From an uncultured Sphingomonadales bacterium (lineage in GTDB: Bacteria > Pseudomonadota > Alphaproteobacteria > Sphingomonadales > Sphingomonadaceae), in assembly GCA_903958285.1 (NCBI GenBank), contig CAJBSR010000452.1, forward strand, positions 1 through 12,981: a stretch of 12,981 nt of DNA. Reading direction: 5' to 3'. The notes beneath the pieces are model-generated. The model searched no databases. It worked only from the letters and a program-made list of their open reading frames with translations, and was not told the origin of the DNA. This document shows positions 7,456 through 12,981 of the stretch, piece by piece (the first letter of the stretch is position 1; each line of letters starts with the position of its first letter). A program made the translations under genes and the position numbers.

Positions 7456-8361
7456 TCAGATGATTGGCGCGTTCTCGGCGCTGGCGAGCATCGCAAGCAT
7501 CCGCTTTGATGCATCCTCGGTCAACGCAACAAAGATCCGGCGGGCGTCCGTTGGATCCGTCCAGCGCTTCAGCAGGCCGCGATCAGAGAGTTCGCGGATT
7601 TTGCGGATGGCCGTGGAGGCGGGCACCGACGCCGCTATCGCGACGCTTGTCACCGATTCCTGACGGTTCTCAACATGCGCTGCTGTCAGTTCCAGAAGGA
7701 TGTCCCACGACGGATCGGAGAACAGGTCGCCTTCGAAATACTTCTGTCGGTTGCGGCGCGCCTTGATGATCGATTTGAGGACGGCGGGATGCACCGAATT
7801 CGGGTTCCGGATCGATGCGGCCACATCTTCATCAGATGTCGTCGCTTCTTTGTCCTGAAGCCCCAGCTTGCCCATCAGGGCGTTCAGTGATTCCTGAATG
7901 TTGGCGACAGACGCGACGACATTGGTGTCCGAATTTGCCTGCGCCTGCCCTGCCAACCGTTCGCTGGCACGGTTCAAGGCTGCTTCGTACATTTCACGCG
8001 AAACAGGCTTGCTCAGGAAGTCGACGAATCCATCCTGCATGGCCTGCACGGCGAGTTCGATTGAGGGGTAGCCAGTCAACAAAATGCCCACAAAATTGCG
8101 GCCATTCCGGTTCATTTCGCCAAGTGATTTGATCAAATCAAGGCCATTTCCCGAAGGAAGTGACCAATCGGAAATGACCAAATTGATGTCGTGGTGCCCA
8201 TTGAAGACGACCTTGGCTTCTTCAGCCGAGGTTGCGGTCCGGCAGCTATAGCCCAACGCATCGAGGAGGTCCGCCTGCTCGACAAGCAAATCCTTATCGT
8301 CATCAACGAGAAGGATATTGAGCGCCATCGCTTGAGAGGGCTTGATAGTTTCTTTCAACAT
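7456..8361 (-). CDS. Response regulator with MarR-like winged-helix output domain
   Basis: A 301-residue regulator. Residues about 14-135 are a CheY-like receiver with the acidic residues Asp20/Asp21, phosphoacceptor Asp65 (VISDWSLPS), Thr96 and Lys118 (FLSKPV), so it should be phosphorylated by a histidine kinase. A linker of about 75 residues follows. Residues about 213-292 look like a MarR-type winged helix: a helix-turn-helix (SVTSVAIAASVPASTAIRKI), then a wing of the D..DARRIFVALTE form typical of MarR proteins. It is the only protein of the four-gene signalling cluster with a recognisable DNA-binding domain. The kinase gene follows 7 bases downstream. Start ATG 8361 has AGGA a few bases before it; ATG 8328, right at the receiver, is an alternative without such a site. 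Targets are unknown, but the palindrome at 8496-8520 in its own upstream region is a candidate. Confidence 0.93.
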   Translation of the reverse strand: MLKETIKPSQAMALNILLVDDDKDLLVEQADLLDALGYSCRTATSAEEAKVVFNGHHDINLVISDWSLPSGNGLDLIKSLGEMNRNGRNFVGILLTGYPSIELAVQAMQDGFVDFLSKPVSREMYEAALNRASERLAGQAQANSDTNVVASVANIQESLNALMGKLGLQDKEATTSDEDVAASIRNPNSVHPAVLKSIIKARRNRQKYFEGDLFSDPSWDILLELTAAHVENRQESVTSVAIAASVPASTAIRKIRELSDRGLLKRWTDPTDARRIFVALTEDASKRMLAMLASAENAPII

Positions 8362-8495
8362 AACGTCCTGTTCACCCCACCGTAAATTGATCGCCTGGAC
8401 GCGATCTGTCTCATCGTGGTCCGATCTCCACTCCCTAGAACGGTCCCGATTCCTTAGGAGTTACTGGCTTTCGGTGCTTTGGCGAAACGGAGATA

Positions 8496-8520
8496 GTGCC
8501 AGATTGCAGCAATTTGGCAC
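8496..8520. promoter_or_regulatory. 25-bp near-perfect palindrome, candidate operator
   Basis: The left arm GTGCCAGATTGC (8496-8507), a central A at 8508 and the right arm GCAATTTGGCAC (8509-8520) match as inverted repeats at 11 of 12 positions. The core ATTGCAGCAAT is perfect around the central base. Twofold symmetry and the TTGC/GCAA core resemble sites bound by dimeric MarR-type winged-helix proteins. It lies 135 bp before the MarR-like regulator gene and about 164 bp before the other kinase gene, so it could control either or both. In RNA the one mismatch would be a G-U pair, so a hairpin role is also possible. Confidence 0.5.
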
Positions 8521-8655
8521 AGTTCCCTTAAAGCAATGTTAAGACTTTGGTGACCCCGCCGTGCTAGGTGGCAGATCGCCATCCCCAGTGGTTTCGGCCG
8601 GTTTGGCAAGATGTGAAGGGTGGGCGTTCGCTGCCGTTAACATCATAGAATTTGG

Positions 8656-8669
8656 GGTGCCGCGGCACC
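8656..8669. repeat. 14-bp perfect palindrome before the membrane kinase gene
   Basis: GGTGCCGCGGCACC is its own reverse complement, and it ends 14 bases before the TTG start chosen for the rightward kinase. It could be an operator sharing its GTGCC/GGCAC ends with the 25-bp palindrome, or an mRNA hairpin close to the ribosome binding site. If the kinase gene starts further upstream, the palindrome would be coding sequence and its symmetry may be chance. Confidence 0.35.
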
Positions 8670-8683
8670 GGTGGGAAAGTCGA

Positions 8684-10855
8684 TTGAGCAAAAGCAGCAT
8701 CATACAGGCGCGGGTTTCGCTCCAGGACTGGTTCTGGCGCGCGCTTTTCCGTTCGGCCGTCATTCCGTTGCTGGTTATCGAAATCAGCTTTCTGACCGTC
8801 TTTTGGTTCAGCGGCCGGCTCAGCTACGACACGAACATCAACACCGTGCAGGAAATATCGCACAGCTACCTTGAGGACATCGCCACGCGTGAGGCGACGA
8901 CCATTTCAGAAACATTGCGCGGTGTGACCAACATGACGTCCATCTTTGCGCTTCAAACGCGCACTGCGCTCCAAACGGAAGCCACGCCGACGGCTGCGGA
9001 ACGGTCACGTTATGGGTTCGATAAAAATGGCGCGTTCCGCACCATGAGGGACAATGGGACGACCGCGTCCTACTTTAGCGGTGTCGTGCCGATTGATGAC
9101 GCGGCGCTGGCAAAGGTCTGGCGGACGCAACAGCTCGACCCACTGATGGCGGACATCAAGAACAGCAATCCGCTGGTGTCCCAAGTCTATTTCAACACTT
9201 TTGACAGCTACAACCGCATCTACCCCTATTTCGATACCTCGACCTATCCCGCGCGCATGAACATCCCGTCCTTCAATTTCTATTTTGAGGCGGATTCTGC
9301 GCACAATCCTAAACGCAAGTCGGTCTGGACCGACGCTTATATTGACCCGGCCGGGCAGGGCTGGATGGTCTCCTCCATCGCGCCAGTCTATATCGGCAAC
9401 CGGCTTGAAGGCGTTGTCGGTATCGATGTGACGATCCGGTCTATCGTTGATCATCTTCTGGCAACAGACTTGCCCTGGAACGCTTATGCCATGCTCATCG
9501 GCCGCGACGGCACGATCATTGCCATCCAGCCGTCAGGGGAAAAGGACCTTGGCGTCCAGGAACTTACTGACCATCGCTATGCAAAGGCGATTTCCAAGAA
9601 CACCTTCAAGCCCGGCCAATTTAACCTATTGAAGCGGGAAGATACCCGGGCGCTCGGTAAGGCCGTGTTCGACAAGGGCCGTGGCTATGTTCACATTAAA
9701 CTCGGCGGAACAGAGCGTATCGCCGCTTTTGCCCAGGTGGACGGCCCGGCATGGCATCTCATCGTTGTGGGCAACGAAACCAACATCAACCAGACGGCAG
9801 ACAATCTAAGGGCACAGTATACGCGGGCAACCGTCATCATGTTGGTGATCCTCGTCCTCTTCTACCTCGGCTACTTCGCGTTCCTCTATGTGCGGTCGCG
9901 CCGGATGAGCCATGTCGTCGCCCAGCCGCTCGAACAATTGTCCGGCGTCGTCGAAACCATGACGCGCGGCGGGAAAGACCCTGAATTCAGCGGGTCCCAA
10001 GTCGAAGAGATTGACCGGTTCGGCATGCATCTGATGGATGTCCACAGGAAGCTGTCTGCGGCCGAAGCCCGCAGTCAGGCGCAGGAAAAGCTCGTGGCGG
10101 CGGCGCTTGAAAAGGAACGTGAAGCCAACGAAACCCAACGCCGGTTCATGCGCGTCATGAGCCACGAAATCCGGACACCGCTGGCTGTCATCGATTCCAG
10201 CGCGCAAATTCTGGAACGCCGGGCGAGCAGTTTGGAGCCGACAGGTGTCGTTGAGCGTGCCCGGAAGATGCGCCGCTCAACTGGCCGGATTGCAGGCCTG
10301 TTGACGCGTCTCGTCCGCCTGCTCGACATCGATAGCGGTAAAGGCAAGGCACCGATGGTGGCGGTCGACCTTGGCAAACTGATTGTCGAAGTCTGCAATG
10401 AATTCAAAGCGACCGGAGTTGACCGCGCCTTCAATGTTTTTGCCGAGCCCGATCTTATCGTTCTCGCCGACACGGAACTCATGCGCCTGACGCTGATTGC
10501 GGTCCTTGAAAATGCCGAGAAATATTCTCCACCTGAAAAGCCGATTGATGTCCGTGTTGAACGCAAGCAGTTCAACGCGATTATAACCGTCACAGACTAT
10601 GGCAGTGGTATTGCGGAAGAAGATAAGCCGCACATTTTTGAACGTTTCTATCGTGGGGCCAACGCGACCGGCACCACTGGGTCTGGCATTGGCCTGCATC
10701 TGGCCAGTGTGTTTGCGACCACAAACCGGGGCGAAATCCGTGTGGCAGATGGAGAGGATGGCGGCACCTGCGTGTTCCTCCGCTTTCGCCTTGCCGGAGC
10801 ATCGCGCAAGTCCAAGCGCCCAGAAGACAAGCGCACAGAAGAGGTGACAGAATGA
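8684..10855 (+). CDS. Membrane sensor histidine kinase with dCache-like periplasmic sensor
   Basis: A 723-residue transmembrane kinase. Membrane segments lie at about 22-43 and 382-403. The roughly 330 residues between them form a periplasmic sensor with double-Cache features: the block VWTDAYIDPAGQGWMVSSIAP, then VYIGNRLEGVVGIDVTI, with a membrane-distal and a membrane-proximal module. Such domains usually bind small metabolites such as amino or organic acids. A HAMP-like linker and coiled coil (about 404-487) lead to the H-box FMRVMSHEIRTPLAVI with His494. The ATPase domain shows Asn610 in VLENAEKYSP, G1 DYGSGI (638-643), F-box IFERFYRG and G2 GSGIGLHL. No in-frame ATG precedes the first membrane helix, so the start must be non-ATG: TTG 8684 is preferred, and GTG 8657 or GTG 8561 are possible. 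Its stop overlaps the next gene's ATG (ATGA). Confidence 0.93.
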   Translation: MSKSSIIQARVSLQDWFWRALFRSAVIPLLVIEISFLTVFWFSGRLSYDTNINTVQEISHSYLEDIATREATTISETLRGVTNMTSIFALQTRTALQTEATPTAAERSRYGFDKNGAFRTMRDNGTTASYFSGVVPIDDAALAKVWRTQQLDPLMADIKNSNPLVSQVYFNTFDSYNRIYPYFDTSTYPARMNIPSFNFYFEADSAHNPKRKSVWTDAYIDPAGQGWMVSSIAPVYIGNRLEGVVGIDVTIRSIVDHLLATDLPWNAYAMLIGRDGTIIAIQPSGEKDLGVQELTDHRYAKAISKNTFKPGQFNLLKREDTRALGKAVFDKGRGYVHIKLGGTERIAAFAQVDGPAWHLIVVGNETNINQTADNLRAQYTRATVIMLVILVLFYLGYFAFLYVRSRRMSHVVAQPLEQLSGVVETMTRGGKDPEFSGSQVEEIDRFGMHLMDVHRKLSAAEARSQAQEKLVAAALEKEREANETQRRFMRVMSHEIRTPLAVIDSSAQILERRASSLEPTGVVERARKMRRSTGRIAGLLTRLVRLLDIDSGKGKAPMVAVDLGKLIVEVCNEFKATGVDRAFNVFAEPDLIVLADTELMRLTLIAVLENAEKYSPPEKPIDVRVERKQFNAIITVTDYGSGIAEEDKPHIFERFYRGANATGTTGSGIGLHLASVFATTNRGEIRVADGEDGGTCVFLRFRLAGASRKSKRPEDKRTEEVTE

Positions 10856-11664
10856 CCGACGCCCGCATCCTCATCGTTGAGGACGAAGAAGCTCTGCGGC
10901 TTGATCTTGTCGATTTGCTGCAGGGCGAGGGCTATGATGTGCTCGACCGGGGCGATGGCGGGGAAGCGATCGCCGCAATTGAGCTTTTTCGTCCGCGTCT
11001 TGTCGTATGTGATGTCCAACTGCCCAGCCTTGGCGGCATTGGCATCCTGAAGGCGGTCCGCAGCTCGCGTATCGCATCACCGATCATGATCATGATGACG
11101 GCCTATGGCGACCACGAAACGATTGAAACGCTGCGCAGCCTTGGCGCGACGGAATGCCTGATCAAGCCAGTGTCGTTTGATGAATTGCTGGCCGCCATTG
11201 AGCGCAGTCTTTCCGGCGTCGAGACGGGGGTGACAGTGCAAGCCGCAGCCGATGCCCCTTCTGCCTCCGCTGTGTCACCGGTGCCGCCTGTCGCCGATGC
11301 GCCTGCCATTTTAGTGGTCGAAGATGAAACTGAACTGGCCACGGAAATGGCCGAGCTGTTCGATAGCTTTGGTCATGTCGCGGCCTGCGCCGGTACGGTC
11401 GAAGCGGCGCTTGCCAAGCTGCGGGCGTATCCGTCGCTAAAGGGCGCTCTTGTTGACCTGGGGCTGGGCACGGAAAGCGGGCTGGATCTGATCCGCCGCG
11501 TCGCAAAAGATCCGGAATTGGCCGCCCGTCACATCAAATTTCTGGTGCTGAGTGGTCGCACCCCTGATGCTGAAGAAATTTCTGCTCTGCCGATCGTGCC
11601 ATCGGGCTGCCTGTCTAAGCCCGCACGGATTGCCGATATTGTGAGCTTCGCAAACGGGCTTTGA
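10852..11664 (+). CDS. Response regulator with two receiver domains and no output domain
   Basis: A 270-residue protein made of two CheY-like receivers joined by an Ala/Pro/Ser-rich linker (about 125-150). Receiver 1 (4-122) has Glu10/Asp11, phosphoacceptor Asp54 (VVCDVQLPS), Thr83 and Lys105 (LIKPVS). Receiver 2 (152-270) has Glu157/Asp158, probable phosphoacceptor Asp202 (ALVDLGLGT), Ser234 in place of Thr, and Lys256 (CLSKPA). No DNA-binding, enzymatic or histidine phosphotransfer domain is present. It therefore probably works by protein contact, as a phosphate relay or sink, or as a modulator of one of the kinases. ATG 10852 overlaps the stop of the membrane kinase gene, and GAGGTGA stands just before it, so the two are translationally coupled. 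It ends 11 bp from the stop of the convergent small gene. Confidence 0.95.
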   Translation: MTDARILIVEDEEALRLDLVDLLQGEGYDVLDRGDGGEAIAAIELFRPRLVVCDVQLPSLGGIGILKAVRSSRIASPIMIMMTAYGDHETIETLRSLGATECLIKPVSFDELLAAIERSLSGVETGVTVQAAADAPSASAVSPVPPVADAPAILVVEDETELATEMAELFDSFGHVAACAGTVEAALAKLRAYPSLKGALVDLGLGTESGLDLIRRVAKDPELAARHIKFLVLSGRTPDAEEISALPIVPSGCLSKPARIADIVSFANGL

Positions 11665-11675
11665 CGTGCCGCGCG

Positions 11676-11912
11676 TTAGCGTGCCGCAGACCTGCCGACT
11701 TCATCGAGCCGGATGGTGAGGCTTGGGCCTTCTGGGGCAGACCGCCAGCCATGCATTATTTGCATTGCAGCCGCTTGAACGGAACCAAAACGATCTTCGA
11801 TGATGAGATTGGCCGTCCAGGCCGAGCAACTGATAATCGCGGCGAGGTGAACATAATCCAGCAAAGTCGCGCGGTCGGCTATCCTTTGAAGACGGGCGGC
11901 TTTCCGCATCAT
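11676..11912 (-). CDS. Small hypothetical protein (78 residues)
   Basis: I do not recognise this protein. ATG 11912 (directly followed by a second ATG) is preceded by GGAGGG at a 7-base spacing, one of the best Shine-Dalgarno sites in the window, which argues for real translation. The N-terminal third is basic (MMRKAARLQRIADRA). A moderately hydrophobic stretch (YVHLAAIISCSAWTANLI) follows but is not a clear membrane helix, and the C terminus is polar. There is no signal peptide and no cysteine motif beyond one Cys. It is convergent with the two-receiver regulator gene, 11 bp away. A strong minus-strand terminator ends about 25 bases before its start codon, so its mRNA must arise by read-through, from a very close promoter, or by regulated antitermination. 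Confidence 0.6.
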   Translation of the reverse strand: MMRKAARLQRIADRATLLDYVHLAAIISCSAWTANLIIEDRFGSVQAAAMQIMHGWRSAPEGPSLTIRLDEVGRSAAR

Positions 11913-11936
11913 CTCTGATCCCTCCGGGGGCAGCCC

Positions 11937-11974
11937 CAAAAAAAGGACGCAGGTGGAGCGGGTCCACCTGCGTC
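11937..11974 (-). terminator. Strong intrinsic terminator on the minus strand
   Basis: A 12-bp perfect stem, GACGCAGGTGGA (11946-11957) and TCCACCTGCGTC (11963-11974), with a 5-base loop. Read on the minus strand, the hairpin is followed by one C and seven T (A run at 11938-11944), then GGGGC. The plus strand has no T run after the hairpin, so it acts on leftward transcription only. It could end the dinB transcript, whose stop is about 225 bp upstream, or a separate short transcript. It sits immediately before the ribosome binding site of the small gene at 11676-11912. Confidence 0.9.
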
Positions 11975-12198
11975 ATGACTGTCATTATGCGTAGTGACAA
12001 GTTTGTGCGACCCGAGCGTGGCTAAGCCACGTTCAGACCTTTAATGTCTGCCATTGGTCTCGCGCTCTCAACCGGAAGCGATACCAGTTTGGCGTCGTTG
12101 CGATAGGAAAGGGTCGGTTAACCGTGAAGGGGCTATGTTTCTTGACCTTGCTCAAAATCATATCCGGTCATTTTGGCATCGAAAGTTGGGCGCTGCCC
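11975..12198. other. Gap between dinB and the terminator; possible leader or small RNA
   Basis: A 224-bp stretch without a recognised gene. On the minus strand it holds a 31-codon open frame (12117-12022), whose last part from ATG 12054 would encode MADIKGLNVA. A 6-bp hairpin, CGTGGC and GCCACG with a 3-base loop (12017-12031), covers that frame's TAG. With the terminator that follows, this could be the leader of the small downstream gene or a short noncoding RNA, but no good promoter or ribosome binding site was found. CATAAT (11985-11990 read on the minus strand) resembles a -10 box but has only a weak -35 partner. Confidence 0.35.
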
Positions 12199-12981
12199 CT
12201 AAAGTTCTGCGCCAAACAGTCCAGACTGGGGGGCTTGGGCGTCCGGACGCGAGTCGGAAAAGCCCGAAAGAGTGATCCCCAGCAGCCGCACACCCTGCGG
12301 CAATGGCATCAGCCCATTCAACAGAAGCGCAACAATGTCGCGGATGGTCTCAGCATCGCTGACCGGGCGGGAAACCGTGCGGCTGCGGGTGACGGTGCGA
12401 AAATCGGCATAGCGGAGTTTGAGTGTGACCGTTTTCCCCGCAAGGTCGCGCCGGATGCAGTGGCGTGAGACTGTTTCGATCAGCCCATGCAACTCCGCCA
12501 TGCACGCTTCGTAAGTCGTCAGGTCGCTTCGGAACGTGGTTTCGCTGCCTATGGATTTGCGTTCCTGATTGGGATTGACCGGACGGTTATCGATGCCGCG
12601 GGCAGCCCAATAGTAATAATGGCCTGCTTTGCCGAACTTGAGTTGCAGGAAATCTAGGCTGCGGGCGCGCAAATCTTCTCCAGTGATGATGCCATAGCCT
12701 TCCATTTTCGCCGCTGTGGCGGGGCCGACCCCATGGAATTTGCGGACGGGCAGCGCGGCCACAAAGTCGGCGCCCTGTGCTGGCTTGATGACATAGAGCC
12801 CGTCGGGCTTGTCCATGTCTGAGGCGATTTTGGCGAGAAACTTGTTGTAAGACACGCCTGCCGAAGCTGTAAGCGAGGTCTTGGCCTTGATCTGGGCGCG
12901 GATCGCCTCTGCAATGCGCGTGGCGGATGGCTCGCCCTTCAGGTTTTCAGTGACATCCAGATAGGCTTCATCGAGGCTCAG
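12199..12981 (-). CDS. dinB: DNA polymerase IV (Y-family), N terminus outside window
   Basis: The open frame runs in from the right edge and gives 260 residues, missing roughly the first hundred of the usual 350-360. The first visible residues, LSLDEAYLDVTE, hold the Asp-Glu catalytic pair of Y-family polymerases (metal ligands of the palm). SAGVSYNKFLAKIASD and KPDGLYVI follow, then the helix-hairpin-helix FHGVGPATAAKM of the thumb, and the little-finger domain to the end. The C terminus carries QSGLF, a good match to the QxxLF pentapeptide that docks on the DNA polymerase III beta clamp. The enzyme performs error-prone translesion synthesis past damaged bases. The GTG at 12855 is an internal Val codon, not a start, since the family signature continues upstream of it. 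No SOS box can be assessed because the promoter is outside the window. Confidence 0.97.
   Translation of the reverse strand: MSLDEAYLDVTENLKGEPSATRIAEAIRAQIKAKTSLTASAGVSYNKFLAKIASDMDKPDGLYVIKPAQGADFVAALPVRKFHGVGPATAAKMEGYGIITGEDLRARSLDFLQLKFGKAGHYYYWAARGIDNRPVNPNQERKSIGSETTFRSDLTTYEACMAELHGLIETVSRHCIRRDLAGKTVTLKLRYADFRTVTRSRTVSRPVSDAETIRDIVALLLNGLMPLPQGVRLLGITLSGFSDSRPDAQAPQSGLFGAEL

Larger units (their letters stand above)
8362..8683. promoter_or_regulatory. Divergent regulatory region between the two two-component pairs
   Basis: A 322-bp stretch (shorter if a more upstream start is used for the rightward kinase) that must hold the promoters of both signalling operons. I could not place convincing -35/-10 pairs or a sigma54 site. 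Its visible content is two palindromes, annotated separately at 8496-8520 and 8656-8669, which share GTGCC at one end and GGCAC at the other. No small gene with a plausible ribosome binding site was seen. Confidence 0.6.

Noticed and set aside
8491..8530. Possible sigma54 promoter from TGGCAC on either strand
   Set aside because: No TTGC or GC element follows at the required spacing on either strand. The TGGCAC is one arm of the palindrome.
8561..8683. Upstream N-terminal extension (41 codons) of the membrane kinase from GTG 8561
   Set aside because: The extension carries no domain-like sequence, has no good ribosome binding site, and would make the 14-bp palindrome coding. It remains possible, so the start is stated as uncertain.
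12044..12106. A 20-codon plus-strand frame starting ATG 12044
   Set aside because: No ribosome binding site, no following gene on the same strand and no recognisable sequence.
12188..12198. Small hairpin GGGC/GCCC directly after dinB as its terminator
   Set aside because: Only a 4-bp stem and no T run follow on the minus strand. The hairpin at 11946-11974 is a far better terminator.
1..12981. Mobile element, prophage, CRISPR or defence system
   Set aside because: No transposase, integrase, phage or nuclease genes, no tandem spacer repeats and no long terminal repeats were seen. All large genes are ordinary chromosomal families.

Overview
The window is GC-rich, densely packed chromosomal DNA that looks like an alphaproteobacterium, most likely a sphingomonad. 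The reasons are the TonB-dependent receptor paired with a LacI regulator and a ROK kinase, the gene repertoire, and the style of the short intergenic regions. This assignment is inference from gene content, not from a marker gene. No tRNA, rRNA, CRISPR array, insertion sequence or other mobile-element signature was seen.

Region 1 (1-4007) is a carbohydrate-uptake locus. It holds the last 48 codons of a ROK-family sugar kinase (+), a LacI-family repressor (-), and a divergently transcribed 838-residue TonB-dependent outer-membrane receptor (+). Two identical CAATCGATTG palindromes in front of the receptor gene are the expected LacI-type operators, so the sugar substrate probably induces its own importer. 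The receptor gene ends in two strong hairpins that separate it from convergent genes.

Region 2 (4011-6109, -) is a two-gene unit: a YghU-type glutathione-dependent disulfide-bond oxidoreductase followed, with overlapping or near-touching ends, by a class I PLP aminotransferase.

Region 3 (6222-11664) is a signalling cluster of two divergent two-component pairs. Leftward runs a response regulator with an unusual MarR-like winged-helix output, followed by a soluble histidine kinase. Rightward runs a membrane histidine kinase with a large extracytoplasmic dCache-like sensor, followed by a regulator made of two receiver domains and no output domain. The 322-bp region between them carries a 25-bp near-perfect palindrome and a 14-bp perfect palindrome sharing GTGCC/GGCAC ends. 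These are candidate sites for the only DNA-binding regulator in the cluster. The arrangement suggests one four-protein network, not two independent systems.

Region 4 (11676-12981, -) has the 3' two thirds of dinB (DNA polymerase IV, running off the right edge), a 224-bp stretch without a recognised gene, a textbook intrinsic terminator on the minus strand, and directly after it a small gene of unknown function with an excellent ribosome binding site. The terminator lying just in front of a small gene raises the possibility of attenuation or of an unannotated short transcript.
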